From: Bacteroidales bacterium
GTDB taxonomy: Bacteria; Bacteroidota; Bacteroidia; Bacteroidales; VadinHA17
NCBI GenBank assembly: GCA_016709865.1
Contig: JADJLX010000004.1
Coordinates: forward strand, 1-64,000
Direction of reading: 5' to 3'
Length of the DNA stretch: 64,000 bases
A model generated the notes under the pieces. It made no database searches. It was not told the origin of the DNA and worked only from the letters and a program-made list of their open reading frames with translations. This document shows positions 42,198 to 52,459 of the stretch, in pieces. The translations under genes were made by a program, and so were the position numbers. Position 1 is the first letter of the stretch; every line of letters begins with the position of its first letter.

Positions 42198-45100
42198 ATG
42201 AAAGCTGCAAAACTAATTTCATTTTTCATCGCTGCCGTTGTGTTTACTTCCTGCGGACCAGGCGAGAAAAAACCGGTCAGACTGAGGCTTAACAGACAGG
42301 AAACAGTTCCTGTAAACATCCCTCTCGATAAAGGCTTCAGCGAATATATTTCGGCTTATACATCCGGAATAATCCCCGCTAATTCCGTAATTGAGATCCG
42401 TTTCACCCCGGAGTTTGCAGCTAAAATTGATAAATCCGCATCCGGACTATTTGAATTTGATCCCCTGATCAAGGGAAAGACAGAATGGAAAGATGATGCA
42501 ACCCTTGTTTTCTCTCCTTCCCGCCTTCTCGATGCCGGGAAAATCTATACCGGAAAACTGAACCTTAATAAACTGGCTGCTGTTAAAGAACGGCTTAATG
42601 TATTCCCCCTTCGTTTCCAGACTCTTAAAAAAGAATTCAGGGTTACAATCGGCGCCCTTGAATGCGCTTCTCCCGATGGAAACAGCTACCTGCTTCACGG
42701 ACAGATATTAACATCCGACTTTATTGATCCCTCAGAAACTGAAAACTTCATTAACGCAAAGATCGGCAGGAAAAAGCTTGAGCTCCAATGGGACCATTCC
42801 GAAAACCTGATCCATAAATTTTCAGTTACCGGCATTGAAAGAATTGTAAAGGAACAGGAACTCACTCTCTCGTGGGACGGCTCATCAGGTGGTGTAAAGG
42901 AGAAGGGCTCATCAACAATTATTATCCCTCAAACCGGCGAATTCAAAGTACTTGATGTAATATCTGTAGCGGGCGAAAGCCAGAGAATCGACGTTGTCTT
43001 TTCCGATCCGGTCGATGCAGCACAGGAGATTACCGGGCTGATTGGTTTTTCTCAGCAAACTGAAATAACTGTCAATATAAATTCAAATATTGTATCTGTT
43101 TTTCCGGGGGCAAGACTTCAGGGTGAAGTAGATCTGAACATTGAGCCTTCGCTCAGAAACAGTAACGGAACTTCACTCGGCTCTTCATATCTGAAACAGC
43201 TCGACTTCACTTCAGTACAACCGGCAATTTCACTTGAAGGAAACGGTGTTATCCTTCCTTCCTCACAAAACCTGATCTTCCCTTTTAAAGCTGCAAACCT
43301 TAAAGCAGTCGACCTTAAGATAATAAGGATCTTCGAAAATAACCTCCCCTATTTTCTTCAGGAAGCTGACCTGAACAGCGGCTATTCAATAAAACGGTTC
43401 GGCCGTCCGGTCTACTCCGGTAAAGTCGATCTTGTAACTGGATCGGGGATGAACAGCGGGGCCTGGAACCTTTATACAATCGATCTGGCCGACTATATTG
43501 ATGTTGAACCCGGAGTGCTCTACAAGGTCTCACTTGGAATGAGAAAATCATATTCACTCTACCCGTGCGGCGAAAGTGAAGAGGACAACAATTACGAGGA
43601 GAGGCTTCAGCTGTCGGAAGAACAGAGCCGTGAAGCCTGGGATGATCCTGAAAACTACTATGATGAAAGTGAAGACCAGATCTACTACTCTTCAGGATTC
43701 AGATGGGAGGACCGCAACAACCCCTGCAAACAGGCGTATTATAGTCCCGATAAAAGGGTCACAAGGAATGTTCTGGCTTCAAACCTTGGTCTTATGGCCA
43801 AAAAAGGTGAGGACAATATCCTTCATGTAATGGTGAATGATCTTATTTCATCAATGCCGGTAGGAGAAGTTAATGTTGATGTCTACGATTACCAGATGCA
43901 GCTTGTCATTTCAGGCAAAACAAATACTGATGGCTCCGTTGCTCTCTACTGCGACAGGAAACCCTTCCTGGTAATAGCTAAAAAAGACAAGGACCGGAAC
44001 TACCTTAAAACAAATGACGGTTCATCTCTTTCTTTAAGTTCTTTCGATGTTTCAGGCAACAAACCGGAGAATGGAATTAAGGCTTTTGTGTATGGTGAAA
44101 GGGATGTCTGGAGGCCAGGTGATTCAATCTTCCTTTCAATCTTTATTAAAGATATGAAGAGCGATCTGCCACAGGGCCATCCTGTTCAGTTCGAACTTAT
44201 CAATCCGCTCGAACAGAGAGTCGACAACCAGGTTCAAAAACCAAATGGCAGCAATCTGCTTGTCTTCACAACAAAGACTTCTGAGGATGCCATAACAGGT
44301 AACTATAAGGCAGTATTCAGAATAGGCGGTGCAACTTTTACAAAACGGGTAAGAGTTGAGACAGTAAAACCAAACCGCCTTAAAATCAACTTAAGTTTTC
44401 CAGGGGAGATCCTAGGTGGTTCTGAATCATCTTCAAGGGGTACACTAAATGTAAAATGGCTGAACGGATCTGTTGCACGAAACATGAAATCATCTGTTGA
44501 GTATATTCTGAAGCATACCAAAACTGAATTTGAAAAATACGGACAATACACTTTTGACGATCCCGTAAGCGAGTTCTACTCAGAGACAGTAAATATTTTT
44601 GACAAACAGATCGACGAAAACGGAAACGCATCAGTTCTCTTTAATCCGGGGAAAGACATTAATGCCCCCGGTATGCTGAATGCTGTGTTTACTGCAAAAA
44701 CTATGGAACCGGGAGGTGATGAAAGCATTACCCAAACAACTTATAAGTATGCCCCGTATCCGGTATTTGTAGGTATTAGCCTTCCCGGACTGAAAGGTAA
44801 AAGCCGGATGCTGTTTACTGATGCCGACAATGAAATTAAGATAGCAACTGTTGATGAAAAAGGAAAAGCTGTAAGGTCGGAGGTTGAGATAACTATCTAC
44901 AAGATCTCATACAGATGGTGGTGGGAATCAGATCAGGAGGATCTGGGTTACTACATCTCTAATGACACATACAAACCTGTTGTAAGGGAGACCATTACTA
45001 CATCAGGCGGAGAGGGTTCCTTCACTTTCAATATCGGTAAAAATGAATGGGGAAGATATCTCATCAGAGCTACCACTCCTGACGGACACTCCACCGGCAA

Positions 45101-47762
45101 AATAATCCTTGTTGACTGGCCATGGGATTATGGAATGAAAGGAAACTCAGAAGGTGCAACGCTTCTCGCTATAAATACCGATAAAGAGAAATATAATCCG
45201 GGCGATGAAATTAATCTTTCATTCCCCGCACCAGAAAATGCAAGGGCCATAATCACTCTTGAAAACTCAACCGGGGTGCTAGAGGAGGTCAGGGTTAATA
45301 CCCAGAAAGGGATTACTGTTGTCAAGCTCAGGGCGAAACCTGAAATGGCCCCAAATGTTTATGCTTATGTAACTGTCATCCAGCCTCATGCCCAGACAAT
45401 AAACGATATGCCTATAAGGCTGTATGGAATTGTCCCGGTTATGGTAGAAGATCCCGCCACAAGGCTTTCTCCCAAAATTGAAATGCCCGATGAGATCAGA
45501 TCACAGAAGCCGTTCCTCGTTAAGGTCAGCGAAACAAACAAGAAGGCAATGACATATACTCTGGCAGTTGTTGACGAAGGCCTTTTGGATATTACCGGTT
45601 ACCGCACACCTGATCCCTGGAATTACTTTTATGCCCGTGAAGCACTGGGTGTCCAGACATGGGACCTTTACGATTATGTCCTTGGTGCGTTTGGCGGTAC
45701 TCTCGACAGGATATTTGCTGTTGGCGGCGATGAAGCTCTGGCAGACAAGGCTGCAAATAAAGCCCAGAGGTTTATTCCTGTTGTTAAATTCCTTGGACCA
45801 TTTACCCTGGCAAATGACAAAACAAATACCCATGCAATAACCCTTCCTCAATATACGGGTTCTGTTAAAGTAATGGTAGTAGCCGGCAGCGACAGGGCTT
45901 TCGGAATGGCAGAAAAATCTGTTTTTGTAAAGGATCCTCTCATGATCCTTGTCACAGCTCCGAGGGTTGTCAGTCCGGGTGAAAAGGTAGCCCTTCCTGT
46001 AACACTCTTTATTCAGAAGGAGGGGATTAATGCTGTTACTGTAAAAGCAGAAAGCAATGAGCTGATTAATATTGAAGAGAAAAGCAAAAATATTTCTGTG
46101 AGTTCCGCAGGAGAAAAAGATACCGGCTTCACATTTACCGTTGGCGAAAAAACCGGAGTGGCAAAGATAAGTGTTACCGCTTCCGGAGGCGGAGAGACTG
46201 CAACTTATGATATGGAACTTGAAATAAGAAGTCCGAATCCTCCTGAAACACGGGCTGAGCTAAAGATCCTGAAACAGGGCGAAAAATGGGAAACGGCCTT
46301 CAATTCTTTCGGTATTGAAGGTTCCAACAGTGCTAAGCTGGAGGTCTCATCTCTTCCATCAATTAATCTTGAAAAACGGCTTGACTACCTAGTTGAATAT
46401 CCGCACGGATGTTCGGAACAGATTACATCTTCTGCGTTCCCGCAATTATATCTTAAAGATCTTAAGGGAAATGACGCGGCTGTAATGCAGTCAGTTTCAA
46501 CAAATATAAAAGAAGCAATCAACCTGATAGTATCGCGTCAGATGGCCAATGGTGGAATCGCCCTCTGGCCCGGATCGTACCAGGCCGATAACTGGGTAAC
46601 TTCCTATGCCGGCCATTTTATGGTTGAAGCAGAAAGAATGGGTTATAGCATCCCTTCCGGTTTTAAACAGAAATGGATCGATTATCAGAAAAAAACAGCC
46701 CGCGACTGGCGATACGATACCCGGTACATCCAGACACAGGGCGATCAGGCATACCGGCTCTTCACTCTTGCCCTCGCCGGTCAGCCCGATAAGGGTGCAA
46801 TGAACAGGTTAAGGGAGTCTCCCGACCTCACAAAGCTGTCGCGCTGGCTTCTGGCTGCTTCATTTGCAGTAAGCGGTCGTCCCGAGGCTGCAGGCGATCT
46901 AATTGATGTCAGAAACACAACAACTGAAGTTGAAATACAGAATTATTTCTATGGCAGCCTTATCCGCGACAAAGCAATTATCCTGTACACTCTGGTTCTT
47001 CTGAAAAATGAAGAAGAGGCACTCCCTCTACTGAAGGAGATCTGTGAAAGATTTAACAATGAAGAGTGGTACAGCACTCAATCTATTTCCTGGGGACTGA
47101 TCGCCTATATGAAATACGCCGAAATGTTACCTGGCGATAAAAACAGTCCTGCAAAAATAACTGTAACACTAAATGGAGATAAATCTGCACAGACCATTCT
47201 CTCAAAACAGGTTGTCAGCAATGATCTGAAGATTAAAAACGGGAATAATACATTAACTGTTGAAAACAATTCTGATAAACCTGTCTATGTAACCCTTACC
47301 AGAAAAGGTGTTCCGCTTATTTCTGATAACTCAGGTGAAGAGAAAGGCCTCGGTATGAAGATTGAATATTTTGATATGAATCTCAAACCGGTTGTTCATA
47401 CCAGTCTTAAACAGGGAACTGACTTCATGATGGTTGTGAAAGTAACGAACAACACCTTCTCAAAAGTGGATAATATTGCTCTTACTCAGATGGTACCTTC
47501 GGGCTGGGAGATCAGGAATTCCAGATTATTTGAATCGAACTTTGGCATCAAAGAGGGTGCCTTTACCTACCGCGATATCAGGGACGACAGGGTTAACACC
47601 TACTTCGTGCTGTCACAGGGCGAAACAAAAAGCTTTGTGATGGTGCTTAATGCCGCCTATAAAGGTGAATATTACCAGCCATCAGTATGGTGCGAAGCAA
47701 TGTATACTCCTAATTGTTACGCCAGAATACCCGGAAATAAAATAAGAGTAACCGGCGAATAA
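42198..47762 (+). CDS. Alpha-2-macroglobulin family lipoprotein with thioester
   Basis: A 1854-residue periplasmic lipoprotein (signal MKAAKLISFFIAAVVFTSC, lipobox FTSC) of the bacterial alpha-2-macroglobulin (YfhM-type) family, thought to trap proteases that breach the outer membrane. Macroglobulin-like domains fill residues 30-1100, the A2M signature region includes TYTLAVVDEGLLDITGY near 1120, and the thioester motif GCSEQ is at Cys1405 in YPHGCSEQITSSAFPQLYL. An alpha-helical thioester domain follows (to about 1640), then a receptor-binding-like C-terminus. The gene is followed after one base by the PBP1C gene, the same pairing as in proteobacteria, where the protein guards the wall during repair. 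Confidence 0.95.
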   Translation: MKAAKLISFFIAAVVFTSCGPGEKKPVRLRLNRQETVPVNIPLDKGFSEYISAYTSGIIPANSVIEIRFTPEFAAKIDKSASGLFEFDPLIKGKTEWKDDATLVFSPSRLLDAGKIYTGKLNLNKLAAVKERLNVFPLRFQTLKKEFRVTIGALECASPDGNSYLLHGQILTSDFIDPSETENFINAKIGRKKLELQWDHSENLIHKFSVTGIERIVKEQELTLSWDGSSGGVKEKGSSTIIIPQTGEFKVLDVISVAGESQRIDVVFSDPVDAAQEITGLIGFSQQTEITVNINSNIVSVFPGARLQGEVDLNIEPSLRNSNGTSLGSSYLKQLDFTSVQPAISLEGNGVILPSSQNLIFPFKAANLKAVDLKIIRIFENNLPYFLQEADLNSGYSIKRFGRPVYSGKVDLVTGSGMNSGAWNLYTIDLADYIDVEPGVLYKVSLGMRKSYSLYPCGESEEDNNYEERLQLSEEQSREAWDDPENYYDESEDQIYYSSGFRWEDRNNPCKQAYYSPDKRVTRNVLASNLGLMAKKGEDNILHVMVNDLISSMPVGEVNVDVYDYQMQLVISGKTNTDGSVALYCDRKPFLVIAKKDKDRNYLKTNDGSSLSLSSFDVSGNKPENGIKAFVYGERDVWRPGDSIFLSIFIKDMKSDLPQGHPVQFELINPLEQRVDNQVQKPNGSNLLVFTTKTSEDAITGNYKAVFRIGGATFTKRVRVETVKPNRLKINLSFPGEILGGSESSSRGTLNVKWLNGSVARNMKSSVEYILKHTKTEFEKYGQYTFDDPVSEFYSETVNIFDKQIDENGNASVLFNPGKDINAPGMLNAVFTAKTMEPGGDESITQTTYKYAPYPVFVGISLPGLKGKSRMLFTDADNEIKIATVDEKGKAVRSEVEITIYKISYRWWWESDQEDLGYYISNDTYKPVVRETITTSGGEGSFTFNIGKNEWGRYLIRATTPDGHSTGKIILVDWPWDYGMKGNSEGATLLAINTDKEKYNPGDEINLSFPAPENARAIITLENSTGVLEEVRVNTQKGITVVKLRAKPEMAPNVYAYVTVIQPHAQTINDMPIRLYGIVPVMVEDPATRLSPKIEMPDEIRSQKPFLVKVSETNKKAMTYTLAVVDEGLLDITGYRTPDPWNYFYAREALGVQTWDLYDYVLGAFGGTLDRIFAVGGDEALADKAANKAQRFIPVVKFLGPFTLANDKTNTHAITLPQYTGSVKVMVVAGSDRAFGMAEKSVFVKDPLMILVTAPRVVSPGEKVALPVTLFIQKEGINAVTVKAESNELINIEEKSKNISVSSAGEKDTGFTFTVGEKTGVAKISVTASGGGETATYDMELEIRSPNPPETRAELKILKQGEKWETAFNSFGIEGSNSAKLEVSSLPSINLEKRLDYLVEYPHGCSEQITSSAFPQLYLKDLKGNDAAVMQSVSTNIKEAINLIVSRQMANGGIALWPGSYQADNWVTSYAGHFMVEAERMGYSIPSGFKQKWIDYQKKTARDWRYDTRYIQTQGDQAYRLFTLALAGQPDKGAMNRLRESPDLTKLSRWLLAASFAVSGRPEAAGDLIDVRNTTTEVEIQNYFYGSLIRDKAIILYTLVLLKNEEEALPLLKEICERFNNEEWYSTQSISWGLIAYMKYAEMLPGDKNSPAKITVTLNGDKSAQTILSKQVVSNDLKIKNGNNTLTVENNSDKPVYVTLTRKGVPLISDNSGEEKGLGMKIEYFDMNLKPVVHTSLKQGTDFMMVVKVTNNTFSKVDNIALTQMVPSGWEIRNSRLFESNFGIKEGAFTYRDIRDDRVNTYFVLSQGETKSFVMVLNAAYKGEYYQPSVWCEAMYTPNCYARIPGNKIRVTGE

Positions 47763-47763
47763 A

Positions 47764-50115
47764 TTGAACAGGAAGCTCAGAATATTTCTGATAGCAGCCG
47801 GGGTAGTTACTACTCCGGTTTTGCTTTCTCCAATGCCGCGATTCAGGTCGCCTTTATCAACTGTTGTTGAAGCAAATGACGGAAGCTTGCTGGGCGCCAG
47901 AATCGCAGATGACGGACAGTGGCGCTTCCCTTATTCCGGAGAGGTCCCCGATAAATTTGAAAAAGCACTCCTTACCTTCGAGGACCGCTGGTTCCGGTTT
48001 CATCCGGGAATTAACCCGGTATCCATTTTCAGGGCAGCGGTAAACAATTTCAAAGCAGGTAAGATTGTCAGCGGAGGCAGCACAATAACGATGCAGGTTG
48101 CAAGGATTGCTGCGGGTAACAAACCCCGGACATACGGCGAGAAATTCATTGAGATGCTTTCTGCCCTGAAACTAGAGCTGTTCTCTTCCAAAAAGAAGAT
48201 CATTGAGATGTATGCTTCCAATGCCCCTTTCGGTGGAAATACAGTCGGTCTCGAAGCTGCAGCCTGGCGATATACCGGCAAATCTTCCTCTTCTCTTTCA
48301 TGGGCAGAGGCTGCTTCGCTTGCAATACTTCCGAACTCACCCGGACTTGTATTTCCGGGAAGGAACCAGGAAGTACTTAAAAGAAGAAGGGATGACCTGC
48401 TCAGAAGGTTATATGAAAGGAACTACTTTGATTCGCTTACACTTATCCTGTCAATTGATGAGCCGGTTCCGGGCCAGCCAAAAACTCTTCCTGCCAAAGC
48501 GCCTCATCTAACTGATCATATTTTTACGACAAGAAAGGGGCAGACCGTTAAGACTACTATCGATCTTCATCTGCAGGAGAGAGCAACAGAAATAATAAAC
48601 ACTCATCAGAAAGAACTTTCTGCAAACTATATCTATAATTCTGCCTGTTTGATTTTAGAAGTTGAAACAGGAAATGTCCTGGCTTATGTTGGAAACAGCA
48701 CCCTTGAGGAAGCTAAGCTGCATGGCGGAGATGTAGATATAATCCGTTCATTGCGAAGTACAGGAAGCATCCTGAAACCATTTCTCTATGCAGCTATGCA
48801 GCAGTCGGGAGATATCCTGCCAAACAGCCTGGTGGCTGATGTCCCGACACGTTTCCCCGGTTTCTCACCAAAGAATTTCGATCAGTCGTACAGCGGGGCT
48901 GTAAGTGCCGGTTCGGCCTTATCACAATCGCTTAATATTCCTGCAGTAAAAATGCTTCAGAAATATGATCCTGAGCGATTCCTCGATATTCTGAAAAAAA
49001 CCGGATTCACGTCATTTGACAAACCTGCCGACCACTATGGACTTTCAATGATCCTGGGAGGAGGAGAGACTTCCTTATGGGAACTCACCGGAGCCTACGC
49101 ATCTCTGTCGAGAGTGCTCAACAGATACCTGAAGGAAAAAAAATACTACACAGAAGATTATCATGCGCCGGTAATAATAAGTGTTACTGATACACTTAAA
49201 AACGAAGATCATGCTCCTCCTTTGTCCGCCGCTTCAATATGGCTAACCTATGAGGCACTTCAGAAAGTAAACAGACCCGAGAGCGAAACTGGCTGGCAGT
49301 ACTTCTCCTCATCACCTGATGTAGCATGGAAGACAGGCACCAGCTTTGGTTTCAGGGACGGATGGGCTGTCGGAACAACGCCGCAATATGTTATTGGTGT
49401 TTGGGTTGGAAACGCCGACGGAGAAGGAAGGCCCGGACTGACAGGCATCACTGCTGCAGCTCCAATTCTTTTTGATCTTCTTAATCTGACAGGAACTGGT
49501 CCCTGGTTCAAAACGCCTCTTGAGGATCTGACAATGATAAAAGTGTGTGCAAAGAGCGGATTCAGGGCTTCTTCCGATTGTCCCGAGACCATTGAAATAC
49601 CCGCAGGAGTTAACGGACTGCGTAGCGAAGCCTGTCCTTTCCATCAGGTCATTCATCTGAATAAATCAGAAACACTGCAGGTAACATCCGATTGTGCATC
49701 ACCGGGAGAGATCATTAATGTCCCTTGGTTTGTGCTTCCTCCCGCCATGGAGTATTTCTACCGGCAGAAACACCCCGAATACAGACCTTTGCCCCCTGTT
49801 GCTCCGGGATGCGCTGCCTCAGGGACAATAGCGGCAATGGAGTTTATCTACCCGAATTCAGGTGTAAAGATCTTTATTCCCCGCGACGAAACAGGAACCC
49901 TGACAAGAGTCGTTCCTGAAATAGCACACCGAAATCCTTCAAAAAAAATCTTCTGGCATCTCGATGAAAAATATATTGGCACCACAAAATATATTCATCA
50001 GATTGAGATCATTGCAGGATCTGGTAGTCATATACTTACAGCTGTCGACGAGGATGGGAATTCTATAAAGTGCAGTTTTACGATTGTCTCTTCTTCAACA
50101 CAGATTCTGAATTGA
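47764..50115 (+). CDS. pbpC: Penicillin-binding protein 1C
   Basis: A 783-residue bifunctional peptidoglycan synthase. It has an N-terminal membrane anchor (residues 5-25), a GT51 glycosyltransferase with catalytic Glu73 in TFEDRWFRFHPG and GGSTITMQVARI following, and a transpeptidase with Ser335 in STGSILKPF and K523TG in KTGTSFGFRDGWAVG. A BiPBP_C domain closes the C-terminus (about 690-780). The only start compatible with the anchor is the TTG at 47764, one base after the A2M stop, so translation is coupled. It forms a two-gene operon with the alpha-2-macroglobulin. Confidence 0.95.
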   Translation: MNRKLRIFLIAAGVVTTPVLLSPMPRFRSPLSTVVEANDGSLLGARIADDGQWRFPYSGEVPDKFEKALLTFEDRWFRFHPGINPVSIFRAAVNNFKAGKIVSGGSTITMQVARIAAGNKPRTYGEKFIEMLSALKLELFSSKKKIIEMYASNAPFGGNTVGLEAAAWRYTGKSSSSLSWAEAASLAILPNSPGLVFPGRNQEVLKRRRDDLLRRLYERNYFDSLTLILSIDEPVPGQPKTLPAKAPHLTDHIFTTRKGQTVKTTIDLHLQERATEIINTHQKELSANYIYNSACLILEVETGNVLAYVGNSTLEEAKLHGGDVDIIRSLRSTGSILKPFLYAAMQQSGDILPNSLVADVPTRFPGFSPKNFDQSYSGAVSAGSALSQSLNIPAVKMLQKYDPERFLDILKKTGFTSFDKPADHYGLSMILGGGETSLWELTGAYASLSRVLNRYLKEKKYYTEDYHAPVIISVTDTLKNEDHAPPLSAASIWLTYEALQKVNRPESETGWQYFSSSPDVAWKTGTSFGFRDGWAVGTTPQYVIGVWVGNADGEGRPGLTGITAAAPILFDLLNLTGTGPWFKTPLEDLTMIKVCAKSGFRASSDCPETIEIPAGVNGLRSEACPFHQVIHLNKSETLQVTSDCASPGEIINVPWFVLPPAMEYFYRQKHPEYRPLPPVAPGCAASGTIAAMEFIYPNSGVKIFIPRDETGTLTRVVPEIAHRNPSKKIFWHLDEKYIGTTKYIHQIEIIAGSGSHILTAVDEDGNSIKCSFTIVSSSTQILN

Positions 50116-50126
50116 AGTTCTTTTTT

Positions 50127-50241
50127 ACCGCAGAGGTTCGCAGAGTAGGCGCAGAGTTACGCAGAGTTAATAAGAGATTTGGAGATAAATAGAAATTCCT
50201 CTGCGGTTCTCAATTATTTCCTCAGCGGTTCTCTGCGGTTA
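50127..50241. repeat. Facing CGCAGAG / CTCTGCG heptamer arrays
   Basis: ACCGCAGAGGTTCGCAGAGT and related CGCAGAG units face inverted CCTCTGCGGTTCTC and CTCTGCGGTTAAAGG units across an AT-rich spacer. The right arm ends 12 bp before the -7 box of the Nudix gene. Confidence 0.8.
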
Positions 50242-50252
50242 AAGGATTTACT

Positions 50253-50260
50253 TAGTTTTG
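50253..50260 (+). promoter_or_regulatory. -7 box of the Nudix gene
   Basis: TAGTTTTG fits TAnnTTTG and ends 5 bp before the ATG at 50266, predicting an almost leaderless transcript. Confidence 0.5.
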
Positions 50261-50265
50261 CATAT

Positions 50266-50769
50266 ATGAACAATTCCAAATCAATAGAAATGTTCCCCAT
50301 TGTCGATGAAAACGGCAATACAATAGGTGAAGCGCCCCGCACAGTCTGTCACGACGGGAAAAGCATGCTCCTGCACCCTGTTGTGCATCTTCATGTCTTT
50401 AACACTAAAGGCGAACTCTTCCTGCAGAAACGATCAATGACAAAAGATATCCAGCCAGGTAAATGGGATACATCTGTCGGCGGACATGTCAGTCCGGGCG
50501 AATCGATTGAAGAAGCACTAAAAAGAGAAGCTTTTGAAGAACTAAATCTTACAGAATTTGTTCCCCTGTTTATTACCAGGTATGTCTGGGAATCACAAAG
50601 GGAAAGGGAGCTCGTAAACTCCTTTAAAACAATTACCGATGAGGTTCCCCGTGTTGAAAAGAATGAGATTGAAGAAGGCAGATACTGGTCGTTGCAGGAG
50701 ATCAGGGAAAATATCGGCAAAGGGATCTTTACTCCGAATTTTGAAAACGAATTAAAATATATAATATGA
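50266..50769 (+). CDS. Nudix hydrolase (IDI/YfcD-like)
   Basis: A 167-residue Nudix protein. The Nudix box GGHVSPGESIEEALKREAFEELNL (residues 80-103) is complete in its key positions: G, E and the R-E-x2-E-E metal site. The region before it, FPIVDENGNTIGEAPRTVCH and LHVFNTKGELFLQKRS, resembles the isopentenyl-diphosphate isomerase/YfcD-like group. The substrate is not predictable. The true start is the ATG at 50266; the open frame upstream lies in a heptamer array. The stop overlaps the ATG of the DUF5777 gene by 4 bp. Confidence 0.9.
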   Translation: MNNSKSIEMFPIVDENGNTIGEAPRTVCHDGKSMLLHPVVHLHVFNTKGELFLQKRSMTKDIQPGKWDTSVGGHVSPGESIEEALKREAFEELNLTEFVPLFITRYVWESQRERELVNSFKTITDEVPRVEKNEIEEGRYWSLQEIRENIGKGIFTPNFENELKYII

Positions 50770-51659
50770 ACCGTCTGACACTTTCAATGCTGCTCTTAGC
50801 CCTCCCTATTTCTCTTGCAGCCCAGGACGACTTGATGAATCTTATTAATGAAGGAACTAAACCTGAGATAAACTATGCCTCAGCCACCTTCAAATCAACA
50901 CATATTCTGAATGGCCAATCAATAGAGAAAATGGCCCCTAAACAGCTTGATTTCAGAATCTCGCACCGCTTCGGAAGAATCAACTCAGGAGCATATGAGT
51001 TATTCGGGCTCGATCAGGCTAATATCCATTTCAGCCTGGAATACGGAATCAATAAATGGCTGATGGCGGGAATCGGAAGAGGAACATATGAAAAGACATT
51101 TGACGGATTTGCCAAGTTTTCAATTCTGAAACAATCATCAGGAGCCAGGGTAATGCCTGTTTCGTTGTCGGTTTTCACGTCAGCAGCACTGAAAACAGTC
51201 AGGTGGAACGATCCGGCCAGACCATTCGACTTTACATCAAGACTAACATATGTGGGACAGGTACTCATTGCGAGAAAATTCAGTCCCTCGTTCTCGGCTC
51301 AGCTAACACCTTCTTTTATACACCGTAATCTTACTGGCTCAATTTCAGATCCTTATAACATTTTTGCAATAGGGGCAGGTGGTCGAATGAAACTCTCAAA
51401 ACGGATCTCTGTAAATGCCGAATATTATATTAATCCAGATCCCGGATCATACAATGGTCAGCCGGTTTACAATCCCCTGGCTCTTGGCGTTGACATTGAA
51501 ACAGGGGGACATGTGTTTCAGCTCATCTTCACAAACTCGCTTGCCATGATCGAGAAAGGATTCATTGGTGAATCAACAGGCAGCTGGGGTAACGGCGATA
51601 TTCACTTCGGGTTTAATATTTCAAGGGTATTTAATCTGAGGAAAGAAGGAAAACCTTAA
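50766..51659 (+). CDS. DUF5777 family outer-membrane beta-barrel protein
   Basis: A 297-residue protein with signal peptide NRLTLSMLLLALPISLAAQ and a barrel-like pattern of alternating strands. The family's opening is visible: ATFKSTHILNGQSIEKMAPK, LDFRISHRFGRINSGAYELF and FGLDQANIHFSLEYGI. Biochemistry is unknown. DUF5777 genes commonly stand next to YceI genes in Bacteroidota, as here. The ATGA overlap with the Nudix gene shows translational coupling, although no functional link to a Nudix enzyme is obvious. Confidence 0.82.
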   Translation: MNRLTLSMLLLALPISLAAQDDLMNLINEGTKPEINYASATFKSTHILNGQSIEKMAPKQLDFRISHRFGRINSGAYELFGLDQANIHFSLEYGINKWLMAGIGRGTYEKTFDGFAKFSILKQSSGARVMPVSLSVFTSAALKTVRWNDPARPFDFTSRLTYVGQVLIARKFSPSFSAQLTPSFIHRNLTGSISDPYNIFAIGAGGRMKLSKRISVNAEYYINPDPGSYNGQPVYNPLALGVDIETGGHVFQLIFTNSLAMIEKGFIGESTGSWGNGDIHFGFNISRVFNLRKEGKP

Positions 51660-51704
51660 ATCTTTTTACCTTCCAGTACAAATAAGCGTCTCAGGGATAC
51701 TACT

Positions 51705-51733
51705 CCCCTTCCCTTACTGTTTAAGGGAAGGGG
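51705..51733. repeat. CCCCTTCCCTTA palindrome, second copy
   Basis: The same 12-bp arms as at 42102-42129 with a five-base loop (CTGTT). It lies after the DUF5777 stop and before the YceI gene. Confidence 0.75.
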
Positions 51734-51822
51734 ATGGGGGAAGGGTTAAGAAGCAAAAAATGATTTTCTCGTGCCACGAACAAATTATCCACCCTGTTTG
51801 TTTTACATTGAACGGATTTATA

Positions 51823-52380
51823 ATGAAACACCTTACCGCTCTTCTTATATTTTCAATTCTGTACCTCACCAGTTACAGTCAGAAATACATGACCAAAAAT
51901 GGTTATATCGGATTCTATTCACATACTCCTATAGAGGACATCAAAGCCGATAACAACCAGGTAGCATCAGTTCTGGATATAGCAACGGGAGATCTCGTTT
52001 TTCAGGTTCTTATCAGGTCTTTTCATTTCGAAAAAGCCCTAATGGAGGAACATTTTAACGAGAACTACATGGAGTCGGAGAAATACCCTAAAGCTCTGTT
52101 TAAAGGAAAGATCACGAACATTTCATCTGTTAACTTTTCAAAGATCGGAGCATATGAGGTAATTGTTGAGGGAGACCTTACAATTCATAATGTCACTAAT
52201 AAGATAAGTACCAAAGGAACCATTGAAATCGTGACAGGAGGGATCAATGCGACTTCAAAATTCATGATTGTCCCCGAAGATTATAAGATAACTATTCCGT
52301 GGATCATAAGAGACAAAATCAATAAAACTCTGGAGGTAACTGTAACAATGAAATATACGCCGGTTGTAGCGTCCAGATAG
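51823..52380 (+). CDS. YceI family periplasmic protein
   Basis: A 185-residue lipocalin-like YceI protein, a family that binds polyisoprenoids or similar lipids in the periplasm. The signal peptide MKHLTALLIFSILYLTSYSQ supports the start at 51823. Family blocks are GFYSHTPIEDIKADNNQVAS, FEKALMEEHFNENYMESEKY-PKALFKG and VEGDLTIHNVTNKI. DUF5777 lies just upstream, and the two probably form one envelope or electron-transport-related unit; no cytochrome gene is in the window. Confidence 0.92.
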   Translation: MKHLTALLIFSILYLTSYSQKYMTKNGYIGFYSHTPIEDIKADNNQVASVLDIATGDLVFQVLIRSFHFEKALMEEHFNENYMESEKYPKALFKGKITNISSVNFSKIGAYEVIVEGDLTIHNVTNKISTKGTIEIVTGGINATSKFMIVPEDYKITIPWIIRDKINKTLEVTVTMKYTPVVASR

Positions 52381-52414
52381 CATTCCTCCGTGTCCTCCGT
52401 GGTTAATATTTTCG

Positions 52415-52422
52415 TAACTTTG
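52415..52422 (+). promoter_or_regulatory. -7 box upstream of the leader ORF and DUF2007 gene
   Basis: TAACTTTG fits TAnnTTTG, 4 bp before the ATG of a nine-codon ORF. The preceding CCTCCGTGTCCTCCGTGG (52385-52402) is one more short heptamer-like repeat. Confidence 0.5.
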
Positions 52423-52426
52423 TTAT

Positions 52427-52456
52427 ATGAAACCATCTGTCAAAGTAATAGGATAA
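52427..52456 (+). CDS. Nine-codon leader ORF (MKPSVKVIG)
   Basis: ATG at 52427, nine sense codons and TAA at 52454, then three bases before the ATG of the next gene. The tight spacing and the promoter box just upstream make translational coupling possible; the peptide shows no attenuator-like codon run. Confidence 0.35.
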   Translation: MKPSVKVIG

Positions 52457-52459
52457 GCC

